A DNA stretch of 27,424 nucleotides, taken from assembly GCA_964503275.1 (NCBI GenBank), contig CAZCZO010000031.1, forward strand, positions 1 through 27,424, written 5' to 3'. The position numbers were made by a program, and so were the translations under genes. Source of the DNA: DASRAP01 sp964503275 (GTDB lineage Bacteria > Gemmatimonadota > Gemmatimonadetes > Gemmatimonadales > Gemmatimonadaceae). Positions 1 to 9,391 of this stretch are shown in pieces; within the stretch, counting starts at the first letter, position 1; every line of letters begins with the position of its first letter. The notes under the pieces are model-generated. The model made no database searches, was not told the origin of the DNA, and worked only from the letters and a program-made list of their open reading frames with translations.

Positions 1-187
1 CGATCACACCGATCAGCGCGACGTCCACGCCGAAGAACCAGCCATAGCTGGACATCTGCGCGATCATGCAGCCGCCGCCACCGCCACAGGCCAGCGACCC
101 GACCAGCCCCTTCTTCCACAGGTGCAGGTAGAGGGCCACGAACGCGTTCACGACCGCGAGCAATGCGATGATGCGTCGGTACCACAT
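1..187 (-). CDS. VKOR-family (vitamin K epoxide reductase-like) disulfide-forming membrane protein, N-terminal part
   Basis: The minus strand from an ATG at 187 reads MWYRRIIALLAVVNAFVALY and continues open to the window edge, so only about 62 N-terminal residues are visible. The first segment is a membrane helix. It is followed by YLHLWKKG, a glycine-rich loop with Cys34 and Cys40, and then SSYGWFFGVDVALIGV. A cysteine pair six residues apart followed by a Ser-Tyr/Phe-Gly stretch is the pattern of bacterial VKOR homologues, which reoxidise thiol-disulfide exchange partners in the periplasm. The CxxC active site expected further on lies outside the window. The start sits 5 nt after the SET gene stop (193-195), so it is probably the last visible gene of the same operon. 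Family assignment rests on motif recognition. Confidence 0.72.
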   Translation of the reverse strand, partial: MWYRRIIALLAVVNAFVALYLHLWKKGLVGSLACGGGGGCMIAQMSSYGWFFGVDVALIGVI

Positions 188-192
188 GGGAC

Positions 193-984
193 TCAGCGCC
201 CCGCGCGCGAGTCGGCGCGCACTGTACGGCCCGCCGTCGTGTCGGCGCGTCGGGCCGCGCCCTCGTGCTTCGTCGCGGACTTGTCCTTCTTCGATGGCTT
301 GTCCTTCTTCACGGACTTGTCCTTCTTCGATGACTTATCCTTTTTCGCGGACTTGTCCTTCTCCACGGACTTGTCCTTCTTCGATGGCTTGTCCTGCTTT
401 GCGCCCTTTCCCTTCCCCTTGCCCTTCCCCTTCCCCTTCGCGTTCCGCTTGTCCTTCTTCCGTCCGCGCTTCGCCGCCGCACGCTCCTGCTTCGACGGCG
501 TCCGCGGTGCGAGGATCGTCCCACGGCACCGGGCCGTGCCGCAGCGACAGGGATAGCGCGACTCATCCAGTTCGTCGTCCTCGTCGCCGCGCTCGAACTG
601 ATAGTCGTAGGTGAGCTCGGTCCCGGGCTGGATGTTCTTGATCGCCTCGACGAAGATGTGCCCATCCTCGTCCACCGCCTCGCAGTTGGGGTCGCACGAG
701 TGGTTGATGAACCGCGCTTCGTTGCCGTTCACCGCCCCGTCGATCACGTGCGTCCCGTCGATGGCGAACAGGAACGTGTGATGTTCGGTCATGGCGTCGT
801 CGTCGTAGCGGCGATCCGCCTCCACATGGGTGATCCGCTCACCGATGTACTCGATGATGCGCTGCCCCGCGCGGATCCGACGGGTGGCGAAGGCCCCGCG
901 ACCCGCGATCGCGGAGCGCTTGATGACGAAGGGGAGATCGCTGGTCTTGTGCGTCCGGCGCGCCGGGGTACGGGCTTTGCTCAC
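193..984 (-). CDS. SET-domain protein-lysine methyltransferase with lysine-rich histone-like tail
   Basis: 263 residues from a GTG at 984. That GTG overlaps the TGA of the upstream receptor gene by 4 nt (GTGA), which fixes the start and suggests coupled translation. A SET domain fills about residues 15-155: GRGAFA at 28-33, RFINHSCDPNC at 91-101 (SAM binding and pseudoknot), ELTYDY at 123-128, and a post-SET Cys motif CRCG...CRG with Cys146, Cys148 and Cys153, expected to bind zinc together with Cys101. This is the full catalytic set for SAM-dependent lysine methylation. Residues 161-263 are low complexity and very basic: a (KG)n run at about 183-194, then repeated KKDKS-type hexads at about 198-237. 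Such tails bind DNA or other polyanions and are themselves lysine-rich. The substrate is unknown; self-methylation of the tail or methylation of nucleoid proteins is only a hypothesis. Confidence 0.88.
   Translation of the reverse strand: MSKARTPARRTHKTSDLPFVIKRSAIAGRGAFATRRIRAGQRIIEYIGERITHVEADRRYDDDAMTEHHTFLFAIDGTHVIDGAVNGNEARFINHSCDPNCEAVDEDGHIFVEAIKNIQPGTELTYDYQFERGDEDDELDESRYPCRCGTARCRGTILAPRTPSKQERAAAKRGRKKDKRNAKGKGKGKGKGKGAKQDKPSKKDKSVEKDKSAKKDKSSKKDKSVKKDKPSKKDKSATKHEGAARRADTTAGRTVRADSRAGR
265..441 (-). repeat. In-frame tandem repeats encoding the Lys-rich tail of the SET protein
   Basis: Two repeat types lie side by side. At about 400-441 a 6-bp unit codes Lys-Gly repeatedly. At about 270-400 a diverged 18-bp unit (seen on the plus strand as variants of ggacttgtccttcttc) codes hexads of the form KDK(S/P)(V/S/A)K. 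All units keep the reading frame. Copy number is likely to vary between strains by slippage. Confidence 0.85.
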
Positions 985-3146
985 TTGAGGATGCTCCAAC
1001 CGAGTTCGAGGCCGACGTGGAAGTTGCGACCCGGGGCGCTCTCGCGCACCCGTCCCGCGGCCCCGTTGATGGTGATCGCGCCGACATAGCGCGTGTCCAG
1101 CGTATTGTTCACCGCCACGAAGGGCGCGAGGCGCTGCCCTCCGATGCGGCCGTCGTAGGCGAGGCGGAGATCCAGCCGCCCCGCGCCCCACGACTCTACC
1201 TCCACGGTGTTCGCGTCATCGCCGAACACGGCATCGCTCCACGTCCAATCGCTGTCCAGGGTGAGCGCGCCGCGCTGCGCACGGAGCCCCGCGCGCACGA
1301 AGTGATCCGGGATCGCGGCCAACCGATTGCCATCGAGCGTGTCGACGACCGCACCGCGAACGATGCGGTACTCCGCGAAGCGGGACCGCGACCAGGTGTG
1401 CGCGAATCGCAGTTCCAGCCATGAGGTCGCGGCGACGCTGAGGGAGACCTCCGTCCCCGTCGCCCGGGTCTCGCCGGCATTCCGGAAGAACGCACGGCCC
1501 GTCGTCTCCAGGAACTGGATGATGGCGTCCGAGGTGCGGCTGCTGAACAGCACGACATCGTACGACACGCGGCGCGTCGCCCCACGCATCCCGACCTCCG
1601 TCATCAGGATGCGCTGCGGATCCAGATCCGGATTGAAACCGCCCAAGGTCTCGGGCGACCGCGCCGCCAGCTCCGTCGTGGTCGGGGTCTCGAAGGCCGT
1701 CGAGACGTTCCAGTAGGACGTCAGCCGCGGCGAGAACGCCCAGCTCGCACCCACGTGGGTCGAGAGCTTGGACATCGTCCGCGCCCCACTGTCGTCCGAC
1801 CCGTCGCGCGTGAAGCGGTCCTCGAGGTCGAAGCGCAGCTGGTCCCAGCGGACGCCCACGGTGAATCGCTGCATGGGCCGACGCTGCCAGCTCAGCTGCG
1901 CGAAGGGCCCGATGGCCGTCGTGGTCTCGAGCTGATCCAGCAGTAGCGTGTCAGCCGGCGCGGTGGGCCGTCCGCCGGTCGCGCGCTGATTGCGCCGGAC
2001 GTCGCGCGAGCGCTGCGCATCGAACCCGAGTGCCAGCATCGGCGACTCGGCGGCCGCACCGAGGCGGCGACGGAGATCCGCACGCGCGCCAGCCACCTCG
2101 CGCCGGATGGTCGAGAACAGGCCGTTGTTGAAGGCGGCCGGCGCTGGGACCGGCGCCGCAAGGGCGTTGTCGACGGTGCGGGACATGTGGTACGCGACGA
2201 CGCGCGCTTCCGCGCCAGCATCACCGTGCCAGCGCCACCCCAGTGAATACTGCCGCTGGCCCACCTCGCGCGACGCCCCGCGCGCCACATTGACCGCGGC
2301 CGCGGAATCGGGGTTCGCCTCCCATTCCGCGAGGGTGAGCGCCCCGGGGTTCAGGGCGAACGGGGTGCCGCCTTGGTGATGCCGTAGCTCCAACGTCTGG
2401 GTCGGCGTCAGCAGGTAGTTCAGTGCGGCGTTCACCGAGCGCACATCGGCCCCGCTGTACTGCCGGAACCCATCGACCGTCGTGCGCGAGACCGACAGCA
2501 TCCCGAGCGCCCGTCCCGTACGACCAGCGGTCCGAGCCTGCCACTTGGCGAGCCCGAAGGACCCGCTCGTCAGCCGCAGCTCCTGCCGCAATCGGTCGGG
2601 GGCCGAGAGATCGGACTCGAAGGCGATGACACCACCCGACCCGTTCCCGTACAGCGAGGAAGAGGCACCGCGCAGCACCTCCACCCGACTCACCGCACCC
2701 AGCTCGATGTTGGTGAGCTGGCTCTGACCATCCGGGAGACTCTGCGGCACACCATCGAGGAGCACCTTCACCCCGCGCGTGCCGAAGTTCGCGCGGCTGC
2801 CGGCCCCGCGGATCGAAATCCGCTGATCCAAGGCGAAGCTGTAGCGGTTGCTGGCGACGACGCCCGGGATGTTGTTCAGCGCCTCGTCCACCGAGATGGT
2901 GGCCTGTCCGCGCCGGAGGTCCGCGGCGTCCTGCACCCCGACGGCGCGCGCGATGGCCTGCGACGACTCATCGCCACGTGTGACCGTCACCTGGATGGTC
3001 CGCAGCCGCGCGATGGAGTCGGCCGCGGTGGAGTCCGCGCGCGTGGTCTGGGCAGCGGCGGACGCCGGGAACCCGAAGGCCACGACCGCCACGAGCGCCG
3101 CACGCGCCGCGCACGCCGACCCCGGTCGACCCCACCGTGATCGCAT
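981..3146 (-). CDS. TonB-dependent outer membrane receptor, FecA-like
   Basis: 721 residues from ATG 3146. A longer reading to 3257 exists but runs into the upstream kinase gene, while ATG 3146 places a good signal peptide first (basic start, hydrophobic core, cleavage near ASAAAQ at about 28-33). A TonB-box-like stretch (IQVTVTR, 51-57) precedes the plug domain (about 63-178), with EALNNIPGV, DQRISIRG, FGTRGVKVLLDGVPQSLPDG and RVEVLRGASSSLYGNGSGGVI. The rest is a 22-strand-type barrel rich in alternating aromatic and polar residues. The plug wording (SIRG...R.NFG.RG..VL.DG) resembles FecA-type siderophore or iron-citrate receptors, but the substrate cannot be told. The C-terminus is ...LELGWSILK rather than the usual terminal aromatic. 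It starts 25 nt after the kinase stop and overlaps the SET gene by 4 nt. Confidence 0.92.
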   Translation of the reverse strand: MRSRWGRPGSACAARAALVAVVAFGFPASAAAQTTRADSTAADSIARLRTIQVTVTRGDESSQAIARAVGVQDAADLRRGQATISVDEALNNIPGVVASNRYSFALDQRISIRGAGSRANFGTRGVKVLLDGVPQSLPDGQSQLTNIELGAVSRVEVLRGASSSLYGNGSGGVIAFESDLSAPDRLRQELRLTSGSFGLAKWQARTAGRTGRALGMLSVSRTTVDGFRQYSGADVRSVNAALNYLLTPTQTLELRHHQGGTPFALNPGALTLAEWEANPDSAAAVNVARGASREVGQRQYSLGWRWHGDAGAEARVVAYHMSRTVDNALAAPVPAPAAFNNGLFSTIRREVAGARADLRRRLGAAAESPMLALGFDAQRSRDVRRNQRATGGRPTAPADTLLLDQLETTTAIGPFAQLSWQRRPMQRFTVGVRWDQLRFDLEDRFTRDGSDDSGARTMSKLSTHVGASWAFSPRLTSYWNVSTAFETPTTTELAARSPETLGGFNPDLDPQRILMTEVGMRGATRRVSYDVVLFSSRTSDAIIQFLETTGRAFFRNAGETRATGTEVSLSVAATSWLELRFAHTWSRSRFAEYRIVRGAVVDTLDGNRLAAIPDHFVRAGLRAQRGALTLDSDWTWSDAVFGDDANTVEVESWGAGRLDLRLAYDGRIGGQRLAPFVAVNNTLDTRYVGAITINGAAGRVRESAPGRNFHVGLELGWSILK

Positions 3147-3171
3147 CACGGGTTCCGGCGGGAGCGGGGGT

Positions 3172-4890
<1,719 letters not shown>

Positions 4891-4926
4891 GGACCTGCGA
4901 AAGCTAGCGACCGCGCCGCCCTGCGC

Positions 4927-7900
4927 TCAGGGGGCACCGGGCGCGCGGAGCAGGAGTTCGACGGTCGTGCCGTGGCCGAGCTCCGAACTGAGTCGGATGC
5001 TGCCGCCCCAATCCTCGACCAAGCGCCGCGAGATCGCGAGCCCGAGCCCGCTCCCCGAACTGCTCGTCGAGAAATGCGGCTCGAAGACGCGCGGCAACGT
5101 CTCCGGGGCGATGCCACTCCCGTCGTCACGCAGGCGCAGCCGTACGAATCCCTGATGCCGGTCGAGGCTCGCCGCGATCCGGTGGGCTCCCGCGGTGCGC
5201 GCGTTCTCGGCCAGGTTGAGCAGCACCTCCCGCAACTCCACGGGACGCGCCATCGCCGCCAGCGGTGCATCGGCACCGTCGAGCTGCCACGCGCTCTGCT
5301 CCTCGCCGCCGAGCTGCTGCAGTGCCGCGACATCGCGCAGGACGGCGGCGACGTCGCAGGCGGGCACCGGGGGCCGCGCCTCGGGCGGCGCGCCGAACTG
5401 GGCGAACGAGCGCGCGGTCGCATCGAGATGCTCGATCTCGGTCAAGACGCGCGTCGCGTTCTCCTCGAGGATGGTGCCGAAATCCGGGCGTCCGTCCCGC
5501 CAGGCGCGGAGCAGATGCTGCATGCCGAGGCGCATCGGCGTCAGCGGGTTCTTGATCTCGTGCGCGACCTGCCGGGCCATCTCGCCCCAGGCGAACACAC
5601 GCTGCGCCCGCGCCAGCTGGGCCTCGCTCTCTGCGAGATCGCGGGCCATCCGATCGAAGGCCTTGAAGACCGGCATGAACTCGACCGCCGTGTCCGGCAG
5701 GGTGAGGTCACTGCGCCGCCCGCCCGCGACCGCCAGGGCGGCGTCGCGCAGACTGCCGATGGGCCGCGCCAGTCGACGCGCCGCGAACCCACTGAGGCCG
5801 AGCGCGGCGATGGCCCCGATCAGCGTCGTCAGCAATACGAGGATGCCGAGGTCGCGACGGCGCTGGTCCAAGGCCGCATCGCCGACCAGCGCCGGGACGG
5901 CGACGACGACCTCGCCGCCCAAGGGCCGGAACCCGAACAAGACCTCACGACTCCCGACCCGCAGCAATCGGGTGGCGACCAACCCCTCGCCGTCGCCGAT
6001 CGCACGCTGGACGGCGGGATCGATCCACCGGCCGATCGGCGCGACCGCGAGTTGCAGCGGATCGGATGCGGCGACCAAGCGACCGCGGCGATAGAGGAAC
6101 TGGGGGACATCGCCCGGTACGCCGACGACGGCGGGGCCCGCCGGACCGGTGACCAATGTCGCCCGCCGCAGGTACTCGCGCACCACCAACTCCCGCGTCG
6201 CCCGGTCGTCGGCGGCGAGCCGACGCGAGGACCACACCGCGAAGCCGCCGGCCGGGACCACGAAGAACGCGAACAGGGCGAGCGAGAGCTGCAAGCGATA
6301 GCTGCGGCGCCAGCGTCGCTGACGCGCGCGCACCCAGCGGGTCAGCGCACCATCGGCCGCCGCATCGGCGCCCCAGAGCACGAGCACGATCGCGAGGTTC
6401 CACAGGACGATGAGGGCGCCGCGCGGGATCAGGGTATCGAGCGCATCGAAGCCGACCCGGGCATGCACGCGGACAGCGCCCGCCGAGGCCGACGGCAGCG
6501 ACCACTCGGCGTGGAGATGATCGCCCCGTCGTTCCCAGGGCGTCCGGGCGACATCGAGCGCCGGCGCCTCTGGGCGCAGCGTCAGCTCATAGAGCAGATC
6601 GGGCGATGGGTCCGCCACCCCGATGACGGGGGTCCGCACCACGCCCGCCGCCAGTCGGCTGCGCGCGCTGACCACCACCGTCGTCACCTCGCCCGTCGCG
6701 TGTGGGACGGCCAGCACCAGCGAGGCGACCGGTGACGGGGGCAGCTCCCGGAGCAGCGGGAGCTGTGCCTCGCGGGCGGCCCGCACGATCACATCGATCG
6801 GCGCGACGGGCAGGGCGGCCCCGAGCTGCACCTGCGCATCGGGCACGTCGCCGACCCAATGCGCCAGCTGCACCGGATACTCGCCGGCCGCGAGCTCCGA
6901 GCGGGCATAGCTTCGTAGCAGGGCCGCGCGGTCGCGCGGCGGCGGCGCGGCCAGCAGCTCCGCCGCGAAGCGGCTCAGCAGCGCGACCGATCCTTCATCG
7001 ACCGCGCCGAGCCCTGTCACGTCGGCGGCGGCCATCTCGACGCGCTCACGTACGGTCGCGCCCCAGGTCAGCACCACGGCACCGCAGGCCGCCACCAGCG
7101 CGCTGGGGAGCAGCACCGCGCGGGATCGTCGGGCGAACACCAACGCCGCCACGGCCGCGGTCCACAGCAGCGCGTACCACTCGGGCCAGTGCGCGTCTCC
7201 CACCAGCTGGCTGGGCGCGAGCGACGCCGCCGCGATCGCGATGACCGGCGCGACCCACAGGGGGAGCCCCCGGCCCCTGGGGATCGACTGCTGGCCGAGG
7301 AGGACGCCCGCCGTCAGCAGGGTCATGGCGGCCAGGAACAGCCCGGTCTCCCACGCCAGCCAGAGCGAGGGATCCGCGCCGGTCGGTGGCATCGTCACGC
7401 CGCGCGCGAGATCGCGCAGGACATACGGGGCGGCGGCCGCGAAGGCCAGGGCCACCGCCAGGGCGAGCTGACGACGCCCGCGAGCCACCGGGACGAGGCG
7501 CGCGCGCCTGGCGGCCAGCACCGCCAGCAGCGCGAGCGTGCTGCTGGCCGCCAGCGCGGCGATGGACGCCGTGAACGGCCCTCCGAGCGCACTGAAGAAC
7601 GTCGCCGCGTCGAATAAGCGCGATGCGTTGGAGGCGACACTGAGCGGCGCGACCGCGAGGACCGCGGCACCGAGGGCGAGCACGCCGACGCGGCTCCAGC
7701 GCGGGGCATCGCTGCGCCAGTACGCGACGAAGGCCGCCAGCAGGGCGATCGCGACCAAGACGAGTCCGAGGACCCGCGCACGCTCATCGCGCGCCACCTC
7801 GAGCGCCGCGGCGTCCGGCGGTGTCGCACGCACCACGGCGCGTCCGCCGCCGACCACGACCGGTCGCCCCCCCACCACGCCAGCGGTGGCAGGCCACACG

Positions 7901-8553
7901 CGAAGGGTCGCCTCCGTCCGCCGCGCGACGTCGGCCGCGAGGCTCCGGGCGAAGCGGTCCGCCGGCGACACCGCATCGACCACCACGGTCGCCACGACCC
8001 GCCGCGAGCCACGGACGGCCACCGCGTATGCCACGGTATGGAACGGGCCGAATGCGAGGCCCTCGCGCTCCCACAACGGCTCGGTCTCGAGCACCTGATT
8101 GCCCAGCCACGAGGTCGCCACGGCATCCTCGTACACGATCACCCCGGCATCGGCCGGGATCGCCGCGAGCGAGGTCATCGAGGCGCGGCCCTCGGCGGCA
8201 CTGCGCGCGGCGTCCTCGCGCAGGGCGGAGGTCATGGCGACCAGCGCGTCCTCCATCGCGCGTTCCGCGGCGCGGCCGACCTCGGTGGTCGCGCCACGCA
8301 GGTCGCGCACGCGCGCGATGCCGACCGCGAGGGTCATGACCGCGAGGAGGCCGACCAATCCAAGGAACACCGGTCGCTGGCGCCGCCACGCATGGGGCAG
8401 GAGCCCCGCCCACGCCGCCGCCGCGACCAGCAACGCCAGGGGTTGCAGCGACAGGGTCCACCAGGTGACGGCGGCGACCAGGATGGCCGGCGCACCCCAG
8501 TGCAGGATCCGGTGACGCGATGATCGGGCCGTGGAGAGCGGAGGCGCGCGCAT
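4927..8553 (-). CDS. Large multi-transmembrane sensor histidine kinase, NtrY-like
   Basis: 1208 residues from ATG 8553 (the frame is open further upstream to 9021 but there overlaps the divergent gene). I count about 14 hydrophobic segments: three near the N-terminus, a block of eight in the first half, one near the middle, and two flanking a second periplasmic region. A HAMP-like linker (AARRLARPIGSL) follows the last helix. The phosphoacceptor motif is ARQVAHEIKNPLTPMRLGM with His998. The ATPase domain has the N-box LLNLAENARTAG, G1 DDGSG (1143-1147), F-box FEPHFST and G2 GSGLGL (1167-1172). The 'HEIKNPLTP' wording is typical of NtrY/AtoS-type kinases. Length and membrane content greatly exceed ordinary NtrY (about 750 residues). 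No response regulator lies next to it, so the partner is unknown; the Ser/Thr kinase downstream is its nearest signalling neighbour. Confidence 0.9.
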   Translation of the reverse strand: MRAPPLSTARSSRHRILHWGAPAILVAAVTWWTLSLQPLALLVAAAAWAGLLPHAWRRQRPVFLGLVGLLAVMTLAVGIARVRDLRGATTEVGRAAERAMEDALVAMTSALREDAARSAAEGRASMTSLAAIPADAGVIVYEDAVATSWLGNQVLETEPLWEREGLAFGPFHTVAYAVAVRGSRRVVATVVVDAVSPADRFARSLAADVARRTEATLRVWPATAGVVGGRPVVVGGGRAVVRATPPDAAALEVARDERARVLGLVLVAIALLAAFVAYWRSDAPRWSRVGVLALGAAVLAVAPLSVASNASRLFDAATFFSALGGPFTASIAALAASSTLALLAVLAARRARLVPVARGRRQLALAVALAFAAAAPYVLRDLARGVTMPPTGADPSLWLAWETGLFLAAMTLLTAGVLLGQQSIPRGRGLPLWVAPVIAIAAASLAPSQLVGDAHWPEWYALLWTAAVAALVFARRSRAVLLPSALVAACGAVVLTWGATVRERVEMAAADVTGLGAVDEGSVALLSRFAAELLAAPPPRDRAALLRSYARSELAAGEYPVQLAHWVGDVPDAQVQLGAALPVAPIDVIVRAAREAQLPLLRELPPSPVASLVLAVPHATGEVTTVVVSARSRLAAGVVRTPVIGVADPSPDLLYELTLRPEAPALDVARTPWERRGDHLHAEWSLPSASAGAVRVHARVGFDALDTLIPRGALIVLWNLAIVLVLWGADAAADGALTRWVRARQRRWRRSYRLQLSLALFAFFVVPAGGFAVWSSRRLAADDRATRELVVREYLRRATLVTGPAGPAVVGVPGDVPQFLYRRGRLVAASDPLQLAVAPIGRWIDPAVQRAIGDGEGLVATRLLRVGSREVLFGFRPLGGEVVVAVPALVGDAALDQRRRDLGILVLLTTLIGAIAALGLSGFAARRLARPIGSLRDAALAVAGGRRSDLTLPDTAVEFMPVFKAFDRMARDLAESEAQLARAQRVFAWGEMARQVAHEIKNPLTPMRLGMQHLLRAWRDGRPDFGTILEENATRVLTEIEHLDATARSFAQFGAPPEARPPVPACDVAAVLRDVAALQQLGGEEQSAWQLDGADAPLAAMARPVELREVLLNLAENARTAGAHRIAASLDRHQGFVRLRLRDDGSGIAPETLPRVFEPHFSTSSSGSGLGLAISRRLVEDWGGSIRLSSELGHGTTVELLLRAPGAP

Positions 8554-8632
8554 GATCTGGAAGCTATACCCAGCGCGACGGCCCGCGGTTCGCTGCGGGC
8601 ACCGTTCGTCAGCGGCGGTGTACCTTTCGCCT
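8554..8632. promoter_or_regulatory. Divergent intergenic region with 6-bp stem hairpin and promoter-like elements close to both starts
   Basis: This 79-bp gap separates the histidine kinase from the secreted-protein gene. It contains a perfect inverted repeat, gcccgc (8581-8586) and gcgggc (8595-8600), with an 8-nt loop. On the minus strand TAGCTT (within TATAGCTT) ends 7 nt before ATG 8553. On the plus strand TACCTT (8621-8626) ends 6 nt before ATG 8633. Neither start has a purine-rich ribosome binding site, so both genes may be leaderless. The elements are short and the assignment is tentative. Confidence 0.4.
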
Positions 8633-9313
8633 ATGCGGACTCTTCCACTGCTGCTGGTCGCGCTGGCGACCCTGGCCTCGGCTCCTCTGCGCGCACAGGT
8701 CACGACCATCGACGAGGGCAGCTTCACGCTGTTCGTCGGTGCGGATCGTGTGGGGCGCGAAGAGTTCTCGATCCGGTTGGTGCCCGATGGGACGGCGGTC
8801 ACGACCCTGTCGCAGGCCACCACCGCGTGGGGCACGCGTCGCCTGCTCCCCGCGCTGCGGAGTGATTCGGTCGGGACCCCCCAGTTATACCAAATGGAGG
8901 CCCGCGACGGCGAGCGGGTGACGACGCGCGTGGCGGCCTCGACCGCCGGCAGTCGCCTCGCCCTGCGGGTGACCACCGACCGGGGCGAGTCGGCGCGCCA
9001 GCTGGCCGTCACGGACCGCACGGTGATCCTCGATGACGAAGTCGTGCACCACTACTACTTCGTCGTCGCCCGCGGCGCGGGCGCGATGTCGGTCCTGGTG
9101 CCCCGTCGGCTGGGGCGTGAGGAGGTGTCGATCGCGCGGCGACCGGATGCGCCGGTCGAGATCGGGACCGGGACCGTTCCCGCGCGACACTTCGTGATCA
9201 CCGACGCGGCCGGGGTCACCACCGATGTCTGGACCGACATGTCCGGACGGCTGCTCCGGGTCGCCGTCCCCACGCGCGGCTTCCTCGCCCAGCGCGACGA
9301 ACCGCCGCGCTGA
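8633..9313 (+). CDS. Secreted protein of unknown function
   Basis: 226 residues from ATG 8633. This start gives a clean signal peptide (MRTLPLLLVALATLASAPLRAQ) with a likely cleavage after RAQ, and I prefer it over the upstream in-frame start at 8531, which would overlap the divergent kinase gene. The mature part is rich in beta-prone alternating sequence (for example GSFTLFVGADRVGREEFSIRL, then repeated VTTR, LALRVTT and VVHHYYFVV stretches) and has no cysteines. I see no catalytic motif or membrane anchor. It could be a periplasmic lipid- or polymer-binding protein with a beta-barrel fold, but I do not recognise the family. It lies 78 nt upstream of the TolC-like gene and might be expressed with the exporter. 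Confidence 0.78.
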   Translation: MRTLPLLLVALATLASAPLRAQVTTIDEGSFTLFVGADRVGREEFSIRLVPDGTAVTTLSQATTAWGTRRLLPALRSDSVGTPQLYQMEARDGERVTTRVAASTAGSRLALRVTTDRGESARQLAVTDRTVILDDEVVHHYYFVVARGAGAMSVLVPRRLGREEVSIARRPDAPVEIGTGTVPARHFVITDAAGVTTDVWTDMSGRLLRVAVPTRGFLAQRDEPPR

Positions 9314-9337
9314 ACTCGCGCTGAACCCGCGCTGAAA
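9307..9337 (+). repeat. Three copies of a 9-bp unit at 11-bp spacing across the stop codon
   Basis: GCGCTGAAC occurs at 9307-9315 and 9318-9326, and GCGCTGAAA at 9329-9337. The first copy contains the TGA stop of the secreted-protein gene. The spacing of 11 bp is close to one helical turn. It may simply be a small local duplication. Confidence 0.6.
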
Positions 9338-9391
9338 CTCCCCGGCCCGCCCGGACGTACGGGTGGCGTGTTCATCCTCCGCCCCCGAGCA

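Noticed and set aside
8554..9021. N-terminal extension of the histidine kinase up to 9021
   Set aside because: It would overlap the divergent secreted-protein gene by almost 400 bp, and ATG 8553 leads directly into a normal cytoplasmic start and first helix.
9313..9391. Possible terminator before the TolC-like gene
   Set aside because: Only short GC inverted repeats without a T-run are seen, so termination is not supported.
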